64,000 bases of DNA, from assembly GCA_022508985.1 (NCBI GenBank), contig JAFLUA010000003.1:62001-126000 (forward strand). The letters are read 5' to 3'. How positions within the stretch are numbered: position 1 is the stretch's first letter; each line of letters starts with the position of its first letter. Under the pieces are notes generated by a model, which was given only the letters and a program-made list of their open reading frames with translations, had not been told where the DNA came from and ran no database searches. The stretch comes from Muribaculaceae bacterium. Its GTDB lineage: Bacteria; Bacteroidota; Bacteroidia; Bacteroidales; Muribaculaceae. A program made the translations under genes and the position numbers. Shown in pieces: positions 8,728 through 16,542 of this stretch.

Positions 8728-11136
8728 TCAGAATGGATAGCCCACAGAAAAGTGGAAATTAGTGTCGCGTCCCCACTTGGGATGAAGAATAGGCCACGGC
8801 TCTTGATTCATTGCGGGGTTATGCGCTTTTACGCCGAGGTCGAAGCGGAGCAAAAAGTATGTAAAATCGAGACGTATGCCGGCTCCGTAGGCGAGCGCTA
8901 TCTCTTTATAAAATTTGTTGAACGCAAACTTACCGCCGGGCTGGTTCTCATAATCTCGTATCGTCCATATATTACCGGCATCGATAAACAAAGCACCTTC
9001 AAGCACCCAAAAGAGTTTTGCACGGTATTCAACTGATAAGTCGAGCCTGATATCGCCACATTGGTTTATAAAATCGGTAACAGAATTGCGTGCATCGTAA
9101 GAACCCGGGCCAAGAGTGCGCACACCCCATCCCCTGACACCATTAGCACCTCCAGCGTAAAACCGCTTTTCAAATGGTACCATCGACGAGTTGCCATATG
9201 GGAGCGCCAGCCCGATGCCGCCATGCATCGAGATAGAATTGCGCGTATTTAAGTTTCGTGTGTAGGTGTAGTCGAATTCTCCTTTAACATATTGAGCGTA
9301 TTGAATTCCCAACACCTTATACACGCCGTCGGAGCGTTGTTGACCCGCAATGTTTGATATGGCATACAACAAGTTACCGGCCATTTCAGTAGATAGTCGC
9401 AGGTTGGTGATATATGGCTGTATTGAATATGCGTTTGTAATTGCTGTGGGCATACGACGATTGGTGCGCGAGAAAGAATATCCCATACGCATTATGAAGT
9501 GGTCTTCGTAGCTATAACGCAAAAGAGGATTTGATGGCGCTATTTGATCGATAAAATTAATTGTAGAGCGAGGTAACCGCACATAGTTTATATCGAGAAG
9601 GTCGAAAATCTGACGGCGCGTATATCCGGCACGCTGCAGTTGCCATTTCCACTTCCACCCTGTGCCAAAAATTATACGTGTGTATTCCGGACGTTCTTGA
9701 TAATTTGCCGATATTGAAAACTCTGTCGATGCAAGGCGGCGTTGCTTAAACGACTTGCTGAGGAAGGGAAATTCAAATTTGGGGAAAGTTATGCCCACTT
9801 CACCAGCGAACTCGGTATAACGCTTGTTTATCAATCCCTCAAAATCGCCCGAAAGGCTTTCATACGACGCTCTAAACTTGGCCGTCAATAGCTCGGAATG
9901 TTTTGCCAGATTACGATGCTGGTAGGTGAGCCCGACACCGAAGCCCAAGTCTCCTTCGGAGTTCGTGCCCTCGAGTTCTACCGTAGCGCTCTGCTTTTTA
10001 TTGCGTCCTAAATAAATATACGCGTCGAGAAGCCCTAAGTCGCCAATTGTAGCCACGGGCTTCATCTCAATGTTGATATAACGCACTATGCTTAGGCGCC
10101 CCAAGGCTTCGTAGGTACGCTCGACGCTCCGCGCCGAATAAGGCCTGCCCGGCACTATATAGCACATTTCGTCGAGTAATTTCGGACTAAGATACCTCTC
10201 CGAGCCGTAGATGTAGGTGGTGCCGCGATACATTACAGTGTCGTTAGGAGCAACGGCCCCCGGCTCGTTATTGATATCGTTATCAACAACAAAGAAAACT
10301 TGCCGTATGTCGTATCTGTGATGACTATCTGTGCCTAAGGTGAGATTATCAGCAAAAAAATCCGATGTCGAGCGCGACGGCCTTTGAGCCGGCGTTAATA
10401 CGTTCATCGTCAGCCCTACAAGCTTGCTACCCGCAATGGTGTCGGCTGTATACGTTATATATTCTCTGTTGAAATCGTAGTATCCTGAGTTTCTCAACAC
10501 CTGTGTTATTCGGGCTCGTTCATTGTCGAGAACCGTCCTATCAAGCAACATACCGGGTCGCAACTCGGAGTAGCGCCGCGCATTCGACACTATACGCCGT
10601 AATGTCGTATCGGGTATATTGTAACCCAACGATTGCACCCTGTGAGGCTCGCCGGCCGCTATATGATAGACAACATCAATCTTTTTTTTGGCAGGTGCCG
10701 AAAGGGTGTCGATCGAAACAACGGCATCGTTATATCCGCTATTCACAAGGGCGAGACGCAACTGCCTTTGCGAGGCATCGGTGAGCTCACTATCGTATAT
10801 TACGGGGGGCTGACCTATATTTCGCAGCCATTTATTATACCATTTTGTGCTGTCGCGCCCCGACAAGCTATATGTTGCAAGTTGCAACTTGGCAAAACCT
10901 AAAACTTTATGATTGGGGTGTTGGCGCAAAAAATTATACAACTCTGCCTTGTTGATATCATCGCGGTCGTCAACTTCTATCTTAACCTTGTTGAGCAGAT
11001 ATTTACCCTCCGGTACGTGCTTTGTTGAGCTACACGATGAAATAAACGTAAGCATTACGCCACAAAGAATCATGGCACAAGATCGTAGAGCCTCACGCTT
11101 GCTTTTTAGTATATAGTGGCTGCGTTTCTGTAACAT
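8728..11136 (-). CDS. tamL: TamL-type lipoprotein, BamA/TamA-family outer-membrane barrel
   Basis: About 802 residues from ATG 11134-11136. The mature protein starts at the lipobox Cys in TFISSCSSTK followed by VPEGKYLLNKVKI, the typical opening of the Bacteroidota lipoprotein TamL. Then come POTRA-like modules (to about residue 400) and a 16-strand BamA/TamA barrel with GGANGVRGWG in the conserved strand region and ending FHFSVGYPF, a C-terminal aromatic typical of BAM substrates. TamL with TamB is thought to help assemble outer-membrane proteins or move lipids; no tamB is visible here. The start is uncertain: in-frame ATGs exist up to 11202, and two TAACTTTG elements (11250-11257 and 11142-11149) would give different 5' ends; the nearer one would make this start almost leaderless. 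Confidence 0.8.
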   Translation of the reverse strand: MLQKRSHYILKSKREALRSCAMILCGVMLTFISSCSSTKHVPEGKYLLNKVKIEVDDRDDINKAELYNFLRQHPNHKVLGFAKLQLATYSLSGRDSTKWYNKWLRNIGQPPVIYDSELTDASQRQLRLALVNSGYNDAVVSIDTLSAPAKKKIDVVYHIAAGEPHRVQSLGYNIPDTTLRRIVSNARRYSELRPGMLLDRTVLDNERARITQVLRNSGYYDFNREYITYTADTIAGSKLVGLTMNVLTPAQRPSRSTSDFFADNLTLGTDSHHRYDIRQVFFVVDNDINNEPGAVAPNDTVMYRGTTYIYGSERYLSPKLLDEMCYIVPGRPYSARSVERTYEALGRLSIVRYINIEMKPVATIGDLGLLDAYIYLGRNKKQSATVELEGTNSEGDLGFGVGLTYQHRNLAKHSELLTAKFRASYESLSGDFEGLINKRYTEFAGEVGITFPKFEFPFLSKSFKQRRLASTEFSISANYQERPEYTRIIFGTGWKWKWQLQRAGYTRRQIFDLLDINYVRLPRSTINFIDQIAPSNPLLRYSYEDHFIMRMGYSFSRTNRRMPTAITNAYSIQPYITNLRLSTEMAGNLLYAISNIAGQQRSDGVYKVLGIQYAQYVKGEFDYTYTRNLNTRNSISMHGGIGLALPYGNSSMVPFEKRFYAGGANGVRGWGVRTLGPGSYDARNSVTDFINQCGDIRLDLSVEYRAKLFWVLEGALFIDAGNIWTIRDYENQPGGKFAFNKFYKEIALAYGAGIRLDFTYFLLRFDLGVKAHNPAMNQEPWPILHPKWGRDTNFHFSVGYPF

Positions 11137-11249
11137 CAGGTGCAAAGTTACCCATTTTCGCTTGGATTTAAGTATAAACATAAAAAAATTACTCGTCATC
11201 ACGACGAATAATCTTCTTACCTTAAATCTAATACCATGAAAAACTGATG

Positions 11250-11257
11250 CAAAGTTA
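11250..11257 (-). promoter_or_regulatory. Distal -7 element upstream of tamL
   Basis: TAACTTTG read on the minus strand, about 110 nt before the chosen tamL ATG. A second identical element lies at 11142-11149. Confidence 0.4.
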
Positions 11258-11369
11258 ATACTTTTATGTTTTACAACATAATTTTACAGCAAGAAAATTA
11301 TAACATTTAACATAGTTTAGGGATTGGATACATTTATTTGCTAAACTGGGGCTTTTTCTATGCCTTTTC

Positions 11370-12497
11370 TCATTTTTCCTTTACAAAAGCTATGTGTCCG
11401 GGAATATCGCCGGCGGTATTTGTCCACAGCAATTTCCCTTCCGATGAATAGCATCGTACTTGGCCCGACGACACATAGTTGCGCGCATCGGTAAGAATGA
11501 TATCGCCGGTAGATGGTTGCACAGCTATGCCGTAAGGAGCTGCCAGACTCTTCTCCGTTCCATCGGTGATAAAGCTTTGAGGCTGTATTTTTGCTGTAGC
11601 ACAATCGATCACGCCATAATTATACGTGGCATTCCAGTTTTCATCGTAAGTGGTGCCATAGAAATATACCTTGCCATCATTTAATGCCAAATTCGTACAT
11701 GGCACATCGAGAGCTTTTGGCGCGCCAAAAGTATTGTCGCCAACTTTGGGCAACTTGTATATATTTGAGGGGACATCGGCATAGTTGCCTCGTGATGTTA
11801 CCCATAGATTTCCGTCATCATCGATACGCAAATGATGCATATTTATGGCCACATCTATGCTGCCGTAGTAAGTGAAATCGGATAGGCGCACTACGGTTAT
11901 AGTCCTGTCATAGTCGGGAGCCTGGAATTGGCCCGAGTTGGCAACATAGAGATACCCGTTTGAAATAACAATTTCTTCGGGTTGCTTGCCAACACTCACC
12001 GAGCCCGATAGGCTGAGTGTAGTAAGGTCGAAACGCGTTACCGAGCCGCAATCGCCTTCCCCGCCGACAAAACTGCTTACATAAGCATAGTTGCCGTCGA
12101 AAGCTATATTACGACAGTTATCGATATTGACTTGGCCTATGCGCTCGGCCGTCGCTGCGTCTATTATCTCTACTTTATTACTGCCATTGATAACGGCATA
12201 TATGCGGCCATTGTACTCCGCTATATCGTTGCCAACGTCGCCAAGGCCGAGTACGGTGCCGGGGTTGCGTGTAGCATAAATGTTAGCGGTATATTTATTG
12301 TCTTCATAACTGAAATAATCGAGTGAAGCCTTATTCTGCCCCCAGTTCCCTTCATTTAAGATATAAAAACCGACAACATCGCCACCTTCGACAGGGTTGT
12401 CATTAGGGTCGTCATCAGGACCTTTGGGGCCATCACTGCAAGCGCTTAGAAGGGCTGCGCACACAATAGTGTAGAAAATTGATTTTAATTTTAGCAT
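11370..12497 (-). CDS. btuG: BtuG-like surface lipoprotein (DUF5074/YncE-type beta-propeller), probable cobalamin binder
   Basis: 375 residues. A lipoprotein signal ends at LLSAC (Cys20), followed by an acidic Gly/Pro/Asp linker (a surface-export-like tail) and repeated propeller blades with motifs such as GVVGF-YILNEGNWGQNKAS, YAVINGSNKVEIID, YVSSFVGGEGDCGSV and YVANSGQ. That is the YncE/DUF5074 beta-propeller family which includes Bacteroides BtuG, the surface protein that captures vitamin B12 very tightly and passes it to BtuB. The call as BtuG rests chiefly on the cobalamin riboswitch in its leader (12666-12874). Unusually, no btuB TonB receptor or other B12 gene is adjacent. If it is not BtuG, it would be another B12-responsive propeller protein. 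Confidence 0.7.
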   Translation of the reverse strand: MLKLKSIFYTIVCAALLSACSDGPKGPDDDPNDNPVEGGDVVGFYILNEGNWGQNKASLDYFSYEDNKYTANIYATRNPGTVLGLGDVGNDIAEYNGRIYAVINGSNKVEIIDAATAERIGQVNIDNCRNIAFDGNYAYVSSFVGGEGDCGSVTRFDLTTLSLSGSVSVGKQPEEIVISNGYLYVANSGQFQAPDYDRTITVVRLSDFTYYGSIDVAINMHHLRIDDDGNLWVTSRGNYADVPSNIYKLPKVGDNTFGAPKALDVPCTNLALNDGKVYFYGTTYDENWNATYNYGVIDCATAKIQPQSFITDGTEKSLAAPYGIAVQPSTGDIILTDARNYVSSGQVRCYSSEGKLLWTNTAGDIPGHIAFVKEK

Positions 12498-12538
12498 AGC
12501 GTGAAGTTTTTATTGTTTGTTACCAAAATTATAAATAT

Positions 12539-12582
12539 CACCGTTCTTAATCGGCCTACAATCTAAGCTCTTAAAAACGGTG
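12539..12582 (-). promoter_or_regulatory. Hairpin between riboswitch and start codon (possible expression platform)
   Basis: Read on the minus strand, CACCGTTTTTAA (12582-12571) pairs with TTAAGAACGGTG (12550-12539), 12 pairs with one G-U, loop of 20 nt. There is no U-tract after it, so it is not an ordinary terminator; it lies about 40 nt before the ATG at 12497. A TAATTTTG sequence at 12531-12524 could be an internal promoter that bypasses the riboswitch. Confidence 0.4.
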
Positions 12583-12665
12583 TCGCGCTACGGAAATAAT
12601 ATCGCATTACTTGCAGATAATATGCTTGATGATGCCCATAGTCCCGTAGGCGCAACATGCGTGAA

Positions 12666-12874
12666 GTGCAATAGCAGGTCTTCTGACTTATCCCTCCGGC
12701 CACGCGTCTTCTCAAGGTGTGTCCTCAATGACTGCTGCGCGGCGGCTTATATGGGAATTACAGCAGCGGGTACTGTCCGGGCATCTCACCCGGTTCCCTA
12801 TTCAGCCTTATCGCTAAACGACAAAACTTATGCTCCGATTAGCCATCGCTATGGCATTTAGAGCACTATTGCAC
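12666..12874 (-). promoter_or_regulatory. Cobalamin riboswitch
   Basis: On the minus strand the sequence shows the B12 box GTCAGAAGACCTGC near 12687-12674, and upstream a GGGTGAGATGCCCGG stem with AGTACCCGCTGCTGTAA, the conserved adenosylcobalamin-aptamer core. The ends close perfectly: GTGCAATAG (12874-12866) pairs with CTATTGCAC (12674-12666), a nine-pair P1 helix. A -7 element TAATTTTG at 12884-12877 places the transcript start right at P1. It controls the BtuG-like gene 170 nt downstream, which would be turned down when B12 is plentiful. Confidence 0.9.
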
Positions 12875-12876
12875 TG

Positions 12877-12884
12877 CAAAATTA
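12877..12884 (-). promoter_or_regulatory. -7 element for the riboswitch-btuG transcript
   Basis: TAATTTTG on the minus strand, ending three bases before the riboswitch P1 helix. It is divergent from and nearly back-to-back with the TAACTTTG element at 12898-12905 of the opposite gene. Confidence 0.55.
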
Positions 12885-12897
12885 CAAAATTTATTCA

Positions 12898-12905
12898 TAA
12901 CTTTG
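12898..12905 (+). promoter_or_regulatory. -7 element for the M28 peptidase/QC-sufE unit
   Basis: TAACTTTG, 21 nt before ATG 12927. It overlaps the first codon of a longer open frame, which argues for the later ATG as start. Confidence 0.5.
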
Positions 12906-12926
12906 CGCGCATTAACACAAAATATC

Positions 12927-13943
12927 ATGAATCTATTTAAGGCATATCTCCTCTCTATAACAATGCTCACTTGTGTCGTGGTTGCATGCTCGGGTGGTGC
13001 CAATGCCGATAGCAAAACCCAAAGCCAAGAAAAGAAAACGGCAGTTACTATGCGCCATAAAGCTTTCAATGCCGACAATGCCTACGAGCATATCTGCCGA
13101 CAGCTCGATTTCGGGCCGCGAGTACCCGGCAGCGAGGGTCACACTGCATGCTGCCATTACCTCATCAAAGCGTTGGAGGACGCAGGCGTCGACACTATCA
13201 TTCAACAAATGGCAACCGTCACGGCCTTTAACGGCGACCGCCTGCCAATCACAAACATTATCGCATCAATAAACGGCGAGGCTACTCGGCGCGTCTTGCT
13301 CGCGGCACATTGGGATACGCGACCATGGGCCGATATGGAAGAGGATAGCAATTTGCGTAATCAACCTATTCCGGGAGCTAATGATGGAGCAAGCGGCGTG
13401 GCTGTTCTGCTTGAAATTGCTCACGTTTTATGTGCCGACAAACCCGCCGTTGGCGTTGATATATTGTTTACCGATGCCGAAGACTACGGCTCCAACGATA
13501 ACGACGGCGAAAACTCCGACTCGTGGTGCCTGGGCACGCAATATTGGGCAGAACATATCGTGCCCTACACCGTTGACAACATGCCCGTATATGGAATCCT
13601 TCTCGATATGGTGGGCGGTCGTGGTGCTCGTTTCTTCTACGAAGCATTCTCAATACTTTATGCCAAAACTCCCACACTGAAGGTGTGGAGCGAAGCTGCC
13701 CGACTCGGTTATGGCGACTTTTTCCCCATGGCCGTTGGAGGAGCTGTCACCGACGACCATGTCGTGCTGACAAATGCCGGCATACCCACTGTCGACATTA
13801 TCGAACTTAACAACGCCGAGACGGGATCTTTTCCGCCCTCGTGGCATACTCACAACGACAACTTGAAAAATATCGATAGCGCCACTCTTCGCGCCGTCGG
13901 AGAGACTGTACTTAGCGTAGTATATAACGAAAAAAATCAGTAA
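12927..13943 (+). CDS. M28-family metalloenzyme lipoprotein, glutaminyl-peptide cyclotransferase-like
   Basis: 338 residues from ATG 12927. Lipobox near Cys21 (CVVVAC). The M28 zinc-site pattern is visible: AHWDTRP (about residue 128), GANDGASGVAVLLE, TDAEDYG and a late PSWHTHNDN. The AHWDTRPW and NDGASG blocks match bacterial type II glutaminyl cyclases such as those of Porphyromonas better than true aminopeptidases. Such enzymes convert N-terminal Gln of exported proteins to pyroglutamate in the periplasm, which in Bacteroidota is common because signal peptidase cleavage often exposes Gln. One zinc only would be expected. It is followed 2 bp later by sufE. Confidence 0.8.
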   Translation: MNLFKAYLLSITMLTCVVVACSGGANADSKTQSQEKKTAVTMRHKAFNADNAYEHICRQLDFGPRVPGSEGHTACCHYLIKALEDAGVDTIIQQMATVTAFNGDRLPITNIIASINGEATRRVLLAAHWDTRPWADMEEDSNLRNQPIPGANDGASGVAVLLEIAHVLCADKPAVGVDILFTDAEDYGSNDNDGENSDSWCLGTQYWAEHIVPYTVDNMPVYGILLDMVGGRGARFFYEAFSILYAKTPTLKVWSEAARLGYGDFFPMAVGGAVTDDHVVLTNAGIPTVDIIELNNAETGSFPPSWHTHNDNLKNIDSATLRAVGETVLSVVYNEKNQ

Positions 13944-13945
13944 CT

Positions 13946-14377
13946 ATGACAATAGACCAAATACAACAAGATATTATCGAGCGCTTTGCAGACTTCGACG
14001 ATTGGATGGATAAGTATTCTCTCATTATCGACATGGGAAATGCTCTCGACCCCATACCCGAAGAACTCAAGACTCCGGATAGAATCATCGAAGGCTGTCA
14101 AAGCAGGGTGTGGCTCGATGCCGAAGAAGATGCCGACGGCAATGTCGTTTTTCGAGCCGATTCCGATGCAATTATTGTAAAAGGTATTATCTCGATGCTT
14201 ATCGAAGTCCTTTCCGGACATAAACCCGATGAAATTCTCAACGCCGATTTGCACTTTATTAAAGATATTGGGCTCGACGAGCACTTATCGCCTACGCGTA
14301 GCAACGGTTTGGTGGCTATGTTAAAGCAAATGCGCGCCTACGCCGCCGCGTTTAAGCTAAAACACGACAACCAATGA
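13946..14377 (+). CDS. sufE: SufE, sulfur-transfer protein
   Basis: 143 residues. SufE accepts persulfide sulfur from the cysteine desulfurase SufS and passes it to SufB in Fe-S cluster assembly. The acceptor Cys is in the conserved EGCQSRVW loop (about residue 52), and the family motifs IIDMGNAL and HLSPTRSNGL are present. Starts two bases after the upstream peptidase stop, so almost certainly co-transcribed, though the two have no obvious joint function. sufBCDS are not in the window. Confidence 0.93.
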   Translation: MTIDQIQQDIIERFADFDDWMDKYSLIIDMGNALDPIPEELKTPDRIIEGCQSRVWLDAEEDADGNVVFRADSDAIIVKGIISMLIEVLSGHKPDEILNADLHFIKDIGLDEHLSPTRSNGLVAMLKQMRAYAAAFKLKHDNQ

Positions 14378-14412
14378 TTCTTAAGACTTTACAATCACTA
14401 CTTCAAAAAAAA

Positions 14413-14444
14413 TTTGCAAGGCAAACTAAAAAGTACTAACTTTG
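14413..14444 (+). promoter_or_regulatory. Promoter of tRNA-Pro
   Basis: TTTG at 14413-14416 and TAACTTTG at 14437-14444 with 20 nt between, an excellent match to the Bacteroidota -33/-7 consensus. The tRNA begins 11 nt after the -7 element. Confidence 0.8.
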
Positions 14445-14454
14445 CAGTCGCATT

Positions 14455-14528
14455 CGGGGCGTAGCGCAGTCCGGTAGCGCACCTGGTTTGGGACCAGGTG
14501 GTCGCAGGTTCGAATCCTGTCACCCCGA
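14455..14528 (+). tRNA. tRNA-Pro(UGG)
   Basis: 74 nt cloverleaf: acceptor CGGGGCG/CACCCCG (one C-A mismatch at pair 6-67), D-arm GCGC...GCGC, anticodon stem CCTGG/CCAGG with loop TTTGGGA giving anticodon TGG, and T-arm GCAGG-TTCGAAT-CCTGT. Discriminator A; CCA is not encoded. Confidence 0.95.
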
Positions 14529-14536
14529 CGCATAAT

Positions 14537-14586
14537 AAGAGAGGGGCGTTTCAATCAATTATAATTGGAGCGCTCTCTCTTTTTTA
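14537..14586 (+). terminator. Intrinsic terminator after tRNA-Pro
   Basis: AAGAGAGGGGCG pairs with CGCTCTCTCTT (one bulge), with a nested CAATTATAATTG palindrome, followed by a T-run at 14580-14585. Confidence 0.7.
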
Positions 14587-14641
14587 TTGACGCAGTCTAC
14601 AAAAGAAAGAGTCGGACAACCATTGCCCGACCCTTTCTCTG

Positions 14642-14712
14642 TAGTCTTACCTGGATTCGAACCAAGACAGACAGAACCAAAACCTGTAGTGCTACCATTA
14701 CACCATAAGACT
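14642..14712 (-). tRNA. tRNA-Gln(UUG)
   Basis: 71 nt on the minus strand: acceptor AGTCTTA/TAAGACT fully paired, D-stem GTGT/GCAC, anticodon stem ACAGG/TCTGT with loop TTTTGGT giving anticodon TTG, and T-arm CTTGG-TTCGAAT-CCAGG. CCA is not encoded. The alternative of shifting the acceptor by one base is possible but loses T8. Confidence 0.9.
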
Positions 14713-14746
14713 ATCATTTGCCCAACCCTATCGGGCTAAAGCGTTG

Positions 14747-14777
14747 CAAAGTTAAGCATATTTTTCGACCCTGCAAA
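14747..14777 (-). promoter_or_regulatory. Promoter of tRNA-Gln
   Basis: On the minus strand TTTG (14777-14774) and TAACTTTG (14754-14747), spacer 19 nt. Consensus Bacteroidota promoter ending 34 nt before the tRNA. Confidence 0.75.
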
Positions 14778-14882
14778 ATTTTTATCATTTTTTTGATTTT
14801 AGTTTTCTAAAACAGTCGACGAAAGAGAGAGAGCACCTCAACTATTGGCTGAGATGCCCCCTCAATCTTTAATCTCACTAAA

Positions 14883-16352
14883 TTACTTCAGAGATTTGTT
14901 TACTGTTTTAAGATAGTCTTCCAAGCCAAAGAACACTTGCTTTGCCATACGGGTGCGGAAGTCGGGGTCGGCGAGAAGAGCTTCTTCTTCGAGTGAGCTC
15001 ATAAATAGGCCTTCAACAAGCATATTGGGATATTCGGTGGGAGAGTTGAGGGCGAAGTTGAAGTTGCCAACAAGACCGAATAACGACACGTTTAAGTCAA
15101 GTAGACGACGGCATATTGCTTCAGCAAAAGGACGGTCGAAAGCGTGTTTATACAGAGCTGCCGTACCGGGTGCTGCAAGAGCACCGCCTCCCGAGTTGTT
15201 GTGAATTGAAATTGCAATATCAACATTAGCATCTTTCCAGATACGTTTGCGCTCTCCCATCGAAGGACCGGTGTCGCTATCGCGAGTGAGGACAACCTTT
15301 GCTCCGGCACGCTCTAACATGTCGCGTAGTTTAAGGACGATTTCGAGGTTGATGTCCTTTTCTTGGATGCCCGAAGGCGATATTGCGCCGGGGTATGGGC
15401 CGCCGTGACCGGCGTCAAGACCAACAACGAGGCCTTTCAAGCCTACGTTTTCGGGGTGGTGGCGCACGTCGATAACGAGCGCGTTGCTTTCATACTTTAC
15501 AGAAAAGCCCCATTGATATTTCTCTTTGAGGTTGATGATAATGCGATATACATCGCTTTCAACTTGTTCGAAATTAACGTAGTCGATTATTCCGAGGTCC
15601 ATTGAGCGCTGAGTAATCCAGTTGCTATTATCAGTAGCTCCGAAGAGGTCGATAGTAATAGTCGACGGATTCATCTCGGTGCGGTACTGATACGCCAGGC
15701 GTGTAGGCAACGACACATAGATGCGGTCGGTGCGGCCTGTATTAGAAACGCTCCAGCTGCCGGTGTTTACGACGGGATTGCCCGACGAAGCCGGTGTGGT
15801 ATATTCTTTGGGGAGATATGCAAAGCGATTTTTCGACAATGCCACACGATACAAGCCTCCTTTTTCACCATCAACCTTCAAGGTGATACCGTCGGCTATG
15901 TAGCCCATCTTCGATCCACCCAGACGGTCGTCGCCATTACCGAATTGGAGGTATGCGCCGTCGGTAGTTGTTACATATATCGGGCTGTCGAATGTGGTTG
16001 TGCGTTCGTCGGCAAGCGGGTCGGAATTGCGACGTGTTTTCGCCGGCTGTGCTTCTTTTCGGAAAATATTGAACGACGACTCGGTTGTCTCGCCATTTTT
16101 CGATACTTGTACATCAATCTTATTATCGCCGATGGCAAGGGCTACTTCACTGCCAAACGAACCGGTAGGATATACCTTTACGGCTTGTCCGTTGATTGTC
16201 GCGGTGGCTCCGCCTTCGGTTACGCCTACTATTGTTTGTTTTTCCACGGTAACGGTGTCGCGTCGTCCGCTATAAATCTTTAAGGGCAATTCTGCCGATG
16301 CCACTGTTGAAACAGCAAGTATAGCTGTTAATGTTAAAAACAAGTGTTTCAT
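14883..16352 (-). CDS. N-acetylmuramoyl-L-alanine amidase (Amidase_3)
   Basis: 489 residues with a signal peptide (cleavage near ASA-E at about 20). Residues about 25-270 are beta-rich with SH3-like and AMIN-like portions (RTDRIYVSL...TITIDLFGA). The catalytic Amidase_3 domain is at about 305-485: GLDAGHGG (Zn His), IQEKDINLE (Zn Glu), ISIHNNSGG (Zn His) and NMLVEGLFMSS with the catalytic Glu. It cleaves the lactyl-Ala bond of peptidoglycan during cell separation in the periplasm. The terminator after it is weak: an imperfect GCATCTCA hairpin near 14834-14858 without a T-run. Confidence 0.9.
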   Translation of the reverse strand: MKHLFLTLTAILAVSTVASAELPLKIYSGRRDTVTVEKQTIVGVTEGGATATINGQAVKVYPTGSFGSEVALAIGDNKIDVQVSKNGETTESSFNIFRKEAQPAKTRRNSDPLADERTTTFDSPIYVTTTDGAYLQFGNGDDRLGGSKMGYIADGITLKVDGEKGGLYRVALSKNRFAYLPKEYTTPASSGNPVVNTGSWSVSNTGRTDRIYVSLPTRLAYQYRTEMNPSTITIDLFGATDNSNWITQRSMDLGIIDYVNFEQVESDVYRIIINLKEKYQWGFSVKYESNALVIDVRHHPENVGLKGLVVGLDAGHGGPYPGAISPSGIQEKDINLEIVLKLRDMLERAGAKVVLTRDSDTGPSMGERKRIWKDANVDIAISIHNNSGGGALAAPGTAALYKHAFDRPFAEAICRRLLDLNVSLFGLVGNFNFALNSPTEYPNMLVEGLFMSSLEEEALLADPDFRTRMAKQVFFGLEDYLKTVNKSLK

Positions 16353-16516
16353 AATTGTGTAGTTAACGAGTATAATTTATCATGTTTTTGCAAATTTAGC
16401 TACAATATTCGTAACTTACATTGTTTTTGTTAAAAAAAACCGAAAACATCCTCTAACGATTTCATTTTTACCACGGCTTTGACATTTTTTGACGTAGTGC
16501 GTATCACTTTTTTTTG

Positions 16517-16524
16517 TATTTTTG
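16517..16524 (+). promoter_or_regulatory. -7 element for the polyprenyl synthase gene
   Basis: TATTTTTG, 18 nt before ATG 16543. It overlaps the TTG codon that would extend the frame upstream, which supports the ATG as start. Confidence 0.5.
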
Positions 16525-16542
16525 CACTCGATTGCACACCAC

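Noticed and set aside
14834-14858. Hairpin after the amidase gene as a terminator
   Set aside because: GCATCTCA/TTGAGGTGC has a mismatch and is followed by TCTCTCTC with no T-run; not convincing.
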